NCBI GenBank assembly: GCA_905235735.1
Contig: CAJOMU010000016.1
Location: 1 to 43,904 of the forward strand
From: an uncultured Synergistales bacterium
Lineage (GTDB): Bacteria > Synergistota > Synergistia > Synergistales > Aminobacteriaceae
DNA: 43,904 bases
Reading direction: 5' to 3'
Made by a program: the position numbers and the translations under genes. Below, piece after piece: positions 17,070 through 24,408 of this stretch. The notes under the pieces are model-generated. The model had not been told where the DNA came from, ran no database searches, and saw only the letters and a list, made by a program, of their open reading frames with translations. Each line of letters starts with the position of its first letter. Position 1 is the first letter of the stretch.

Positions 17070-17438
17070 ATGACAGTCAGCAAAAAATTTCTTGAAGCAG
17101 CATCAAAGGATTCAGCGTTAAAGGCGGAACTCGAACAGGCAACCCTCGCGGCACTTGGTGAGTTCCTGAAGTCGAAAGGTCTTGAAGCAGAGGCCGCAAA
17201 AATCACAGAGGCAGCAATGACGAAGGTAGCAGAGGCTCACGGGTTCAAAGCTGACGAAATGGAAGACATCAGCGGTGACGAACTCGAAGCTGTTGCAGGC
17301 GGATGGTGCGGTTGTCCTGTTGTAGGCGGCGGAACAGGAACAGGCAAACAGTGCGCTTGTGTCGGGTACGGAACAGGCACGAATGACAGCTTGAAAGACT
17401 GTTTTTGTTTGGTGGGCGGTGAGGGCGAGGATGATTAA
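17070..17438 (+). CDS. Nif11-type RiPP precursor peptide 3
   Basis: 122 residues with the same plan as peptide 2: leader ending ELEAVAGG, core of 44 residues with CGC at 2-4, GGGTGTG at 8-14, CAC at 17-19, CFC at 33-35 and a VGGEGEDD tail. Cysteine spacing is exactly that of peptide 2, while other core positions differ (Lys1 to Trp1, CVLGGKGHNN to CVGYGTGTND), the pattern expected when cysteines are the sites of modification. It has the same AAAAGGAGAAAATAAAAA ribosome region and lies 53 bases before the maturase gene. Confidence 0.86.
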   Translation: MTVSKKFLEAASKDSALKAELEQATLAALGEFLKSKGLEAEAAKITEAAMTKVAEAHGFKADEMEDISGDELEAVAGGWCGCPVVGGGTGTGKQCACVGYGTGTNDSLKDCFCLVGGEGEDD

Positions 17439-17491
17439 CCCAGTCAGACAATTTAATTAGAAAAGGAGAAAATAAAAAGGAGCAAAGATAA

Positions 17492-18922
17492 ATGTATTAC
17501 AGGCTGAAGGATAATTTCGTTCTTCGAGGCTACGAAAAACTTCCCTATGCGCTGGTTAACTTGAATAACGGTTATGCGGAATTTCTCAATGCTGAAGCGA
17601 TGAGTGCTGTTCAGCTCTGCGACGGAAGCGTTGATTTATCCATGCCGTTTATTCCTGAAAGCGTCCGTGAGTTCATACGTACACTCGAAGAACATAATGT
17701 GATAGAACAGTGCGAAGCCGATCATGGTCTGACAGAGAAGCAGAAATACAGAAAGTACCCTGTGCGCTATATCCGTCAGGCTCACTGGTCAATCACAGGA
17801 AAGTGTAATTACAGGTGCAGGCATTGTTACATGTTCGCCCCTGATGCGAAACTCGGCGAACTTTCCCATGAGACTATCATGAATATCATTCAGCAGCTAT
17901 CCGACTGCGGAGTTTTCAGCGTCTCTCTTACCGGCGGAGAACCTTTAGTGCGGAGTGATTTCCTTGAGATTGTTGATGCACTTCTTGAACGTGATATTTT
18001 CGTTAAGGAAATATATTCCAACGGTGCATTAGTCAATGAGAAATTGCTTCGAGAACTTGATGCAAGAGGTATTCATCCGAAATTTGACATGAGTTATGAC
18101 GGTGAAGGCTGGCATGACTGGTTACGCGGTGTAAAGGGAGCAGAAGAAACAGTGAACCGTGCGTTTGCGTTGTGCCGAGATATGGGATTCTCGACAGGCT
18201 CCGAGATGTGTCTGCACCAGTATAACAAGCATACTCTCAGGGCGAGCGTAAAGCATTTAGGCTCATTAGGAGTACGTTCAGTGAAGACGAATCCAGTTTC
18301 GGACGTAGGAGCGTGGCATGAAAACGGTTACGGAGAATCAATCGGCATGAAGGAACTATATCAGCTCTATCTAGATTATATTCCGCAGTACTATGAGGAC
18401 GGTATGCCTATGGGAATTATGCTCGGAGGATTCTTCATGGCCAGTCCGGACGAACCTGAACGTTTTTATATTCCGAGCTATAAGCCAGTCTGCGAACCTT
18501 CAACGATGTGTATGTGCGGACATGCGAGACATGTGATGTATATTTCGCCAGAGAGCAGGACGTTGCCGTGTCTTTCGTTATCAGGAATGGCGATACAGGA
18601 AAAATATCCGCTGATAACGGACGTGGGGCTTGCGAAGTGCATAACAGATTCGGCGTACATGAAGCTTATAGACACAAGAGCGAGTGAATATTTTGCGCTT
18701 CATGAGGATTGCAGGGAGTGCAGATATTCATTGAGGTGTTACGGAGGGTGCAGGGCTGATGCACTGGGTGCAGATGAGACTGATATAATGGGAAAATCTC
18801 CGGGAGCTTGTGAACTTTATCGGGGAGGCTGGGTTGATAAGATAATCAAAACGGTGAAAGAATTCGTTCCCAACGTGAAATCAAGTGTGCTTGATGATCC
18901 GTTGTGGCAGGAATTAAAATAA
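17492..18922 (+). CDS. Radical SAM/SPASM maturase for the Nif11-leader peptides
   Basis: 476 residues. Residues 1-80 resemble a PqqD-like leader-recognition domain (YYRLKDNFVLRGYEKLPYAL, then a short winged-helix-like part). The radical SAM core has C105-x3-C109-x2-C112 (CNYRCRHCYMF) for the SAM cluster and TGGEP at 147-151. The C terminus is a SPASM domain for auxiliary clusters: Cys334, 340, 342, 360 and the block C407-x2-C410-x5-C416-x3-C420, then Cys440. This architecture occurs in maturases forming thioether (sactipeptide, ranthipeptide) or C-C links. With three CxC-bearing precursors just upstream, thioether or other cysteine-centred chemistry is inferred. ATG 17492 has a clear AAGGAG; a second AAGGAG 14 bases earlier looks like the relic of a lost precursor. 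Confidence 0.9.
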   Translation: MYYRLKDNFVLRGYEKLPYALVNLNNGYAEFLNAEAMSAVQLCDGSVDLSMPFIPESVREFIRTLEEHNVIEQCEADHGLTEKQKYRKYPVRYIRQAHWSITGKCNYRCRHCYMFAPDAKLGELSHETIMNIIQQLSDCGVFSVSLTGGEPLVRSDFLEIVDALLERDIFVKEIYSNGALVNEKLLRELDARGIHPKFDMSYDGEGWHDWLRGVKGAEETVNRAFALCRDMGFSTGSEMCLHQYNKHTLRASVKHLGSLGVRSVKTNPVSDVGAWHENGYGESIGMKELYQLYLDYIPQYYEDGMPMGIMLGGFFMASPDEPERFYIPSYKPVCEPSTMCMCGHARHVMYISPESRTLPCLSLSGMAIQEKYPLITDVGLAKCITDSAYMKLIDTRASEYFALHEDCRECRYSLRCYGGCRADALGADETDIMGKSPGACELYRGGWVDKIIKTVKEFVPNVKSSVLDDPLWQELK

Positions 18923-18968
18923 ATTCATAAAAAAGGCAAAAATCAAAAAAGCTGAGAAAATCGATTCG

Positions 18969-19004
18969 CCTGATACTCATATTACAAAGGAAAGGAGTAT
19001 CAGG
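18969..19004. repeat. Perfect 10-base inverted repeat
   Basis: CCTGATACTC (18969-18978) and GAGTATCAGG (18995-19004) flank a 16-base loop that contains AAAGGAAAG. There is no T tract after either arm, so it is not a normal terminator; it could be an operator or an mRNA 3' stabilising hairpin for the RiPP transcript. Apart from it and the terminator at 19088, 18923-19164 holds nothing I can support. Confidence 0.5.
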
Positions 19005-19087
19005 TGAATATGTGAAAGCAGTGAAGACAAAATCCTGTTGGCTAATAGGAAATATATTTATAACATTCTTCAATTATCTGAAAATTA

Positions 19088-19128
19088 AAATCCTCCCGGT
19101 TTATGTTCATTGCCGGAAGGATTATTTT
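19088..19128. terminator. Bidirectional terminator between the RiPP operon and the SprA-like gene
   Basis: AATCCTCCCGG (19089-19099) pairs with CCGGAAGGATT (19113-19123) with one mismatch, flanked by A-rich and T-rich sequence (AAAATTAAA and ATTTTAA), so it can stop both converging transcripts. Confidence 0.7.
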
Positions 19129-19164
19129 AATAGCATAGAATCAGTTTTCTCATTTCACGTTTGA

Positions 19165-20091
19165 TTATGCCGCTGGAATTAGACTCTGTATCTGAAGTTC
19201 CTTCACCGCCGCCAATACTGACTGCACTCCGTTCATGCTTGGGTCTTGCAGTTCGTTCTCTCTGCTTACTGGTTCTATTATCGGAGTACCTTTTGCTACT
19301 GTCGCTGCGAGTTCTGAGCTTTCAGATTCAGTTTCATCATTACGGTTGAGTTCACTTCTCGCCTTCGCCGCAATCGCCGCCGCTTTAGTCGCAACCTGTC
19401 TGTCCTGCCCTGATGGATCTGCTGGTGCACTTGCCGCCATTTGAACCTTCTGCATGTTCCGCAGAGTTTCTTCAGGTGTAGAACCCTGCTTGAGCTTTAT
19501 GGGAACTTCTCCGCCAGTAATGTAACGCTTTCCGTCTGGGCCTTCCGTGTATGCGTAGCTTATTGCTCCGCCGAATTCTCCTGCCGCCGCCTTATGCGCT
19601 GCTTCATGTGCAATCACTTCATTCTGAATACTTTTGAGTTCACGTACTTGCGAGTCTTTCTCGTTCTCTGCTTTATCCTTCTTCTTTGAGGCTTCTCGCT
19701 TCTCCGATTCAGACTTGATGATGTTCTGAGCGTCTTCGGTCTTCTGGTCTTTCTTCCTTAGAGCATCTTGGGCTTCCTGCTTCTGACTCTGCAAATCCTC
19801 TGTTGCTATTCCTCCGCTCACACGATTCAGATCCTGCTCACTGCCCTTCATCGTTACTGATGCTCCCGTGATGTAACGTTTTCCGTCAGTGCCCATCGTG
19901 TAATGATAGACCGTGTGAACCTGCGCAGAATTTCCGAGCTTGGCCTTCAGTGCCTGTTCCTCCGCTAATATCTCCTGTTCCTTCGCCTGCTTTGACTGAT
20001 CTACTTCCTTTACCTGATTCACATTCTGAACTCGCGATACTTGCTGTACAGGCTCTAAGTATCCCGCAGAAAGCATTGATGTTATCTGCAT
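19165..20091 (-). CDS. SprA-related putative metalloprotease-like protein
   Basis: About 308 residues. The conserved C-terminal half has VIAHEAAHKAAAGEFGGA, an HExxH zinc-binding motif, then a GPDGKRYITGGEVPI block and KMQQV-like MQKVQMAASAPADPSGQDRQVA, which together mark the SprA-related family. A GTDGKRYITGASV repeat precedes it. Between lies a long charged helical region (QKQEAQDALRKKDQKTEDAQ). ATG 20091 follows AAGGAGGT; a further in-frame ATG at 20118 is upstream of that site. Members lack a proven function and often stand near core genes. It shares the minus strand with holA and leuS. Confidence 0.75.
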   Translation of the reverse strand: MQITSMLSAGYLEPVQQVSRVQNVNQVKEVDQSKQAKEQEILAEEQALKAKLGNSAQVHTVYHYTMGTDGKRYITGASVTMKGSEQDLNRVSGGIATEDLQSQKQEAQDALRKKDQKTEDAQNIIKSESEKREASKKKDKAENEKDSQVRELKSIQNEVIAHEAAHKAAAGEFGGAISYAYTEGPDGKRYITGGEVPIKLKQGSTPEETLRNMQKVQMAASAPADPSGQDRQVATKAAAIAAKARSELNRNDETESESSELAATVAKGTPIIEPVSRENELQDPSMNGVQSVLAAVKELQIQSLIPAA

Positions 20092-20122
20092 ACCTAACGC
20101 ACCTCCTTGTACGCACATTATA

Positions 20123-21034
20123 CTAGATTTTTGTCATTAACTCCCATAATATTAACTCGAAACCCTGCCAGCCCTCCGAATGATTCGTCTTCTCAAGATA
20201 TGATAGCCTGATTGACTTGGCCATGAACTTTTTGATTGCATTCTCTCCGAAATTCTTTAACGCTGCTCTCGCCTTCTTCATTGCGTAATTGCTCGCCCCT
20301 GTTGTCTTCAATGCTTCATCTGAATTCTCGAAACATGAGACTATTAGTGCAGGACGTAACCTGTTCGTTATTGCTGTGAGTGTAATGATAAGAGGATTAG
20401 TGCGAAGATATTTCAATGAACGAATCACATCAAGAGGTTTATTGTCGCAAACACCATCAAGAAAGATTAACTGCGCTCTTCCTCCCTCATCAAATGATAA
20501 TTCCTCAACATCAGATATATTTACGTCCCTTCCCTGAGAATATAAAGATAACTTGTGAACTTCTGAACGCAATTCTTCTTGTGATTGAATCGTATCTGCT
20601 AGTAACTGTGAGGCATCTGGTGCTAATTTGAATCCTTTTTCCTTTGCGAGATTGATTAACCAGTCTCTGCGTTTCCATGCGGGGATTTGTGCTTCTGCTT
20701 TGATGAACGTGATTTGATTCGTTATTGCCTTCAGGTTCTTCGTGTCAGTATTGAACATCAGAATAATAATGCAGTCAGCTTTGTCATCTTCAATGAGATT
20801 TGAGAGTTCAGTGGGAAATTCTCCGAGTGTCTCTGCATTTTCAATCACGATTGCTTCACGCGTTGCAAATAGTCCGGGTGTAATTGCATTCTCAAAGAGT
20901 GCCTGCCATTTTCCGAATGTCTGTGCTTCATATTTAGCTGTGAGAGGCCAGCCCTTTTTTGCTAGTGAGTTTAAAGTTTCACTGAGCTGTCTTCGCTGTG
21001 CTTCTGAATTTTCGATTGCTATTATGTGAGGCAT
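20123..21034 (-). CDS. holA: DNA polymerase III subunit delta
   Basis: About 303 residues of the HolA family, the clamp-loader subunit that opens the beta clamp. Evidence is the family pattern: a degenerate AAA+ part with FGKWQALFENAITPGLFATR and AIVIENAETLG, the DCIIILMF strand, KRRDWLINLAKEKGFKLAPD, LRSEVHKLSLYSQGR and a C-terminal helical collar. Divergent sequence is normal here. MPHIIAIENSEAQRRQL at ATG 21034 is taken as the start, since the longer frame runs back through the leuS terminator. There is no strong ribosome site. It has leuS upstream and the SprA-like gene downstream. Confidence 0.8.
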   Translation of the reverse strand: MPHIIAIENSEAQRRQLSETLNSLAKKGWPLTAKYEAQTFGKWQALFENAITPGLFATREAIVIENAETLGEFPTELSNLIEDDKADCIIILMFNTDTKNLKAITNQITFIKAEAQIPAWKRRDWLINLAKEKGFKLAPDASQLLADTIQSQEELRSEVHKLSLYSQGRDVNISDVEELSFDEGGRAQLIFLDGVCDNKPLDVIRSLKYLRTNPLIITLTAITNRLRPALIVSCFENSDEALKTTGASNYAMKKARAALKNFGENAIKKFMAKSIRLSYLEKTNHSEGWQGFELILWELMTKI

Positions 21035-21049
21035 GGTAACAGATAAAAA

Positions 21050-21071
21050 CCCTCCCATATTAACAGGAGGG
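21050..21071 (-). terminator. leuS terminator
   Basis: On the minus strand CCCTCC/GGAGGG arms with a 10-base loop, followed by TTTTTATC. It sits between the leuS stop (21083) and the holA start (21034), so holA may rely on readthrough or its own promoter. Confidence 0.72.
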
Positions 21072-21082
21072 CATATGTACAT

Positions 21083-23575
21083 TTATCCTTTTACGACAAT
21101 ATTCACTAACTTATCAGGAACAGTTATTACCTTCACGACTTCATGACCCGTAAGCCTGTCCTGAATCATCTTCTCTGACATTATGCTTCTCTCAAGTTCT
21201 GACTTCTCCATTCCCGCAGGACGTTCAAACTTTCCGCGTACCTTTCCGTTAATCTGCGCGACAATCGTTACGCTGTCCTTCACGAGTGATTCATCATCCG
21301 CACTTGGCCATGCCTCAAGACAAAGCATATTCTGATGTCCGAGCATCTGCCATAATTCCTCTGTAATGTGAGGGCAGAAAGGCGATAAGCAGTTCAGCAA
21401 TACATCAACGGCCTCACGCTTTAATGTCCATGAATCAGCACTCGAATCATTCAGAGAATAAACGGCATTAACGAGTTCCATTAATCTGGCTATGGCTGTG
21501 TTGAACTGTTTCTCATCGTAAATGTCGTGCGTAACATCCCGAATAGTCGTGTGAATCTTCCTCTTCAGCTCACGAAGTTTTGCATCCTTAATCGCGTTCA
21601 TCGGAATAATTTTATTTCCGTGTGCCTTGAGTGCCTCTGCGTTATCCTCAATATATCTCCATACTCGATTCAGGAATCTATGTGCACCTTCAACGTTTCT
21701 GTCAGACCACTCTAAATCATTGTTGGGTGGTGCGGCAAATAATATAAACAGTCTGATTGTATCTGCTCCGTATTTCTTCACCATTTCTGTCGGGTCTACC
21801 GTGTTTCCGAGTGATTTCGACATCTTTGCTCCGTCTTTAATCACCATTCCCTGAGTTAGTAATCTCGTAAATGGCTCTCTGTATTTCGTAAGTCCTATAT
21901 CAGTCAGGAACTTTGCGAAGAACCTTGCGTATATCAGGTGAAGACATGCGTGTTCAATTCCTCCGATGTACTGGTCAACGGGCATCCAGTAATCAACATC
22001 TGATTTCTCGAACGGTGCTTTGTCATCTCCTGGTGAACAATATCTATCGAAGTACCATGACGAACAGAAGAACGTATCCATAGTATCAGCTTCACGTCTT
22101 GCAGGGCCTCCGCAATGAGGGCATGTAGTGTTCAGGAATTCGGGAAGGTCGAGCAATGGTGAATGTCCAACTTCTTTTACCTCCACGTCTTCAGGAAGTC
22201 TCACGGGCAATTGGTCTTCAGGGACGGGAACAACTCCGCACTTGTCGCAGTATACAAATGGAATCGGAGTTCCCCAGTATCTTTGACGGGAGATGAGCCA
22301 GTCTCGTAACTTGAAGTTCACCTCACGCTTGCAGATGTGCTCTTTCTCTCCCCAATCTATCATGGCTTTGATTGCGTCCTCTGTCTTCATTCCGTTGAAC
22401 TGTTCAGAGTTGCAAACGATTCCGTCTTCCTCGAATGCATGTGTCATCGTTGAGCCGTCAAGAACAGTACCGTCTGAAGGATTAATCACGGGGATAATCG
22501 GAATATCATACTTGCGGCAGAAATCGAAGTCTCTCTGATCGTGTGCAGGTACTCCCATGATTGCGCCTGTACCATAATCGATGAGAATATAATTCGCAAT
22601 CCATATCGGAATCTTCTTGCCTGTTACTGGATGAATACCATAGAACGGAGTCTTGAATCCGAGTTTTTCTGCTCCTGCATCAGAACGTTCAATTGAAGAC
22701 TGAGAACTCACAAGACTAACGAACTCTGAAAGTTTCTGTGCATCTTCAGCATTCATTGAATCTTTCATGCGTTTCACGAGTTCATGTTCGGGTGCTAATG
22801 CTATGAATGTGATTCCGTACACCGTATCGAAACGTGTCGTGAATGCTTCAAGCTCATAATTCAGTTCTGGAATCTTGAACGATAACCTTGCACCTTCTGA
22901 ACGTCCTATCCAGTTCGTTTGCATTATGCGTACACGTCGAGGCCATCCGCCTAAATCTTTTTCTATGTCATCAAGCAATTCCTGTGCATAATCCGTTATC
23001 TTTATGAACCATTGCTTTAAATTCTTTTTCGTTACGGGTGTTCCGCATCTCCAGCAGCCGCCTTCTACTACTTGTTCATTCGCTAATACTGTTCCGCATG
23101 TACTGCACCAATTCACTGGGGCTTCTTTCTGAAAGACTATACCCTTCTTGTACATTTGAAGGAATATCCATTGATTCCATTTGTAATATTCGGGAAGGCA
23201 GGTTATAGCTTCGCGTCGCCAGTCGTAACTATATCCCATGCGCTTTAATTGTTCAGTCATGTATGCGATGTTCGAGAGTGTCCAATCATGCGGACGTGTT
23301 TTATACTTAATTGCGGCATTTTCAGCGGGCATTCCGAATGAATCGAATCCTATTGTGTATAATACATTCTTTCCGTTCTTGCGTAAGAATCGTGCGAGTA
23401 CATCACCGATTGAATAATTTCTGATATGTCCCATATGAAGAGCACCTGAAGGATAAGGGAACATTTCGAGACAGAAGAACTTTTCCTTTGAGGGATCGGT
23501 GTGAGATTCAAAGCAATGTGATTCGTTCCATCGAGATTGCCATTTTTGTTCTATGTTTGCGAAATCATAAGGCAT
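21083..23575 (-). CDS. leuS: Leucyl-tRNA synthetase
   Basis: 830 residues, the normal length for bacterial LeuRS, charging tRNA-Leu. It starts [16 protein letters not shown]; the HIGH motif is in [19 protein letters not shown], followed by [14 protein letters not shown]; the CP1 editing domain is present ([20 protein letters not shown] and [12 protein letters not shown], with the tRNA-editing Asp); the KMSKS motif is [15 protein letters not shown], and the anticodon-binding and C-terminal domains are complete ([13 protein letters not shown]). CAAAGGAGG precedes the ATG. A minus-strand TATAAT at 23610-23615 is a likely -10 box. Confidence 0.97.
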   Translation of the reverse strand: MPYDFANIEQKWQSRWNESHCFESHTDPSKEKFFCLEMFPYPSGALHMGHIRNYSIGDVLARFLRKNGKNVLYTIGFDSFGMPAENAAIKYKTRPHDWTLSNIAYMTEQLKRMGYSYDWRREAITCLPEYYKWNQWIFLQMYKKGIVFQKEAPVNWCSTCGTVLANEQVVEGGCWRCGTPVTKKNLKQWFIKITDYAQELLDDIEKDLGGWPRRVRIMQTNWIGRSEGARLSFKIPELNYELEAFTTRFDTVYGITFIALAPEHELVKRMKDSMNAEDAQKLSEFVSLVSSQSSIERSDAGAEKLGFKTPFYGIHPVTGKKIPIWIANYILIDYGTGAIMGVPAHDQRDFDFCRKYDIPIIPVINPSDGTVLDGSTMTHAFEEDGIVCNSEQFNGMKTEDAIKAMIDWGEKEHICKREVNFKLRDWLISRQRYWGTPIPFVYCDKCGVVPVPEDQLPVRLPEDVEVKEVGHSPLLDLPEFLNTTCPHCGGPARREADTMDTFFCSSWYFDRYCSPGDDKAPFEKSDVDYWMPVDQYIGGIEHACLHLIYARFFAKFLTDIGLTKYREPFTRLLTQGMVIKDGAKMSKSLGNTVDPTEMVKKYGADTIRLFILFAAPPNNDLEWSDRNVEGAHRFLNRVWRYIEDNAEALKAHGNKIIPMNAIKDAKLRELKRKIHTTIRDVTHDIYDEKQFNTAIARLMELVNAVYSLNDSSADSWTLKREAVDVLLNCLSPFCPHITEELWQMLGHQNMLCLEAWPSADDESLVKDSVTIVAQINGKVRGKFERPAGMEKSELERSIMSEKMIQDRLTGHEVVKVITVPDKLVNIVVKG

Positions 23576-23645
23576 TAAGATATTGAAACCTCCTTTGATA
23601 TTTCACGAAATTATACAACAGGCAGAAAATCAATCGCATAAATTG

Positions 23646-23654
23646 TGATATAAT
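23646..23654 (+). promoter_or_regulatory. Extended -10 promoter of the methyltransferase
   Basis: TGATATAAT, preceded by TG, the same string found before the RiPP operon. Transcription from about 23661 would include AAAGGA (23671-23676) and ATG 23692. No good -35 is seen, as is common with extended -10 promoters. Confidence 0.45.
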
Positions 23655-23677
23655 TTGAAAAAATCAGCAGAAAGGAC

Positions 23678-23705
23678 TTGACAAAAATCGAATGACCTCC
23701 ATAAT
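23678..23705 (+). promoter_or_regulatory. Consensus-like promoter abutting the GACTCAG tract
   Basis: TTGACA (23678-23683), 16 bases, CATAAT (23700-23705); the repeat tract begins two bases later, at the expected start of transcription. The order AAAGGA, TTGACA, CGAAT, ATAAT, heptamers is repeated at 29456-29495. If this promoter is used, ATG 23692 is not in the transcript, so it competes with the translational-switch reading. Confidence 0.5.
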
Positions 23706-23706
23706 T

Positions 23707-23758
23707 GACTCAGGACTCAGGACTCAGGACTCAGGACTCAGGACTCAGGACTCAGGAC
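23707..23758 (+). repeat. Heptanucleotide tandem repeat (GACTCAG) x7.4
   Basis: Seven perfect GACTCAG units plus GAC. No frame of the heptamer contains a stop, and three units encode seven residues (DSGLRTQ). Because seven is not a multiple of three, each gain or loss of a unit shifts everything downstream into another frame relative to ATG 23692. Confidence 0.97.
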
Positions 23759-24401
23759 GAACTATTCTCGTGATCGTGAATACTGGAATAAGTATTATTC
23801 CTCATTAACTCACGAAATATCACACCCAAGCAATTTTGCAATAACTATACTAAGCGAACTTGAAGCAAGCAGGCATATCCTTGATTTAGGCTGTGGGAAC
23901 GGGAGAGACAGTATATATTTTTTGGGGAACGGCCTTAAAGTAACTGGGATTGACGCATCAGATACTGCAATAGAAAATCTGATACAGATGACATCAGGCA
24001 ATGAACGGGCAAAATTTATCTGCGGAGATTTCGTAAATGATCACAGAATTTACAAACAAAAGTACGATTATGTTTATAGCAGATTTACTCTTCACGCAAT
24101 AACGACTTCACAGCAAAATGAACTCCTAAGAAATATAACAGGGATTCTAAAATCAAGCGGAAAAATATTCATAGAAGCACGTACGCTACGCGATGATTTA
24201 TACGGCAAAGGTGAAAATATCGGAGATAATGCGTTCATTTACAACGGACACTACAGGAGATTCATAGACCCTGAAGAATTAGCATGCACAATGAAAAGTA
24301 TTGGCTACAAAATAAGTTCTCTAAATGAAAGAAACGGTTTCTCAAAGTTAGGTACTTCAGATCCCGTATTATTGAGACTTATTGCCGAAATTGAAACATA
24401 A
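23709..24401 (+). CDS. Class I SAM-dependent methyltransferase, out of frame with its start (phase-variable or decayed)
   Basis: The open frame runs from inside the repeat tract to 24401. It encodes REYWNKYYSSLTHEISHPSN, motif I HILDLGCGNGRDSIYF, the acidic VTGIDASDTA strand, FICGDF and a post-core YVYSRFTLHAI, all typical of small class I methyltransferases of glycan or small-molecule type. There is no ATG, GTG or TTG in this frame before TTG 23922, which lies beyond motif I. ATG 23692 reads into the repeats in another frame and stops at 23806. One more repeat (8 copies, or 5, or 11) would fuse that ATG to the methyltransferase. Likely a switched-off contingency gene; simple loss of the start is the alternative. 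Confidence 0.7.
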   Translation, partial: LRTQDSGLRTQDSGLRTNYSRDREYWNKYYSSLTHEISHPSNFAITILSELEASRHILDLGCGNGRDSIYFLGNGLKVTGIDASDTAIENLIQMTSGNERAKFICGDFVNDHRIYKQKYDYVYSRFTLHAITTSQQNELLRNITGILKSSGKIFIEARTLRDDLYGKGENIGDNAFIYNGHYRRFIDPEELACTMKSIGYKISSLNERNGFSKLGTSDPVLLRLIAEIET

Positions 24402-24408
24402 CATAAAG

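Noticed and set aside
16281-17438. Precursors as spliceotide (XYG splicing) substrates
   Set aside because: A YG step occurs in peptides 1 and 3 but not at the same place in peptide 2, and no PlpY-like partner gene is present.
19013-19171. Small ORF from GTG after the maturase (KAVKTKSCWLIGNIFITFFN)
   Set aside because: It runs through the bidirectional terminator into the SprA-like gene's end and its start has no well-placed ribosome site.
20091-20118. Longer start of the SprA-like protein at ATG 20118
   Set aside because: The AAGGAGGT site lies inside that extension, directly before ATG 20091.
23707-23758. Heptamer tracts (here and at 29495) as CRISPR arrays
   Set aside because: Units are contiguous, seven bases long and without spacers; no cas genes are present.
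23922-24401. Methyltransferase starting at TTG 23922
   Set aside because: This would remove motif I (LDLGCGNG), needed to bind SAM, although the upstream frame encodes it in full.
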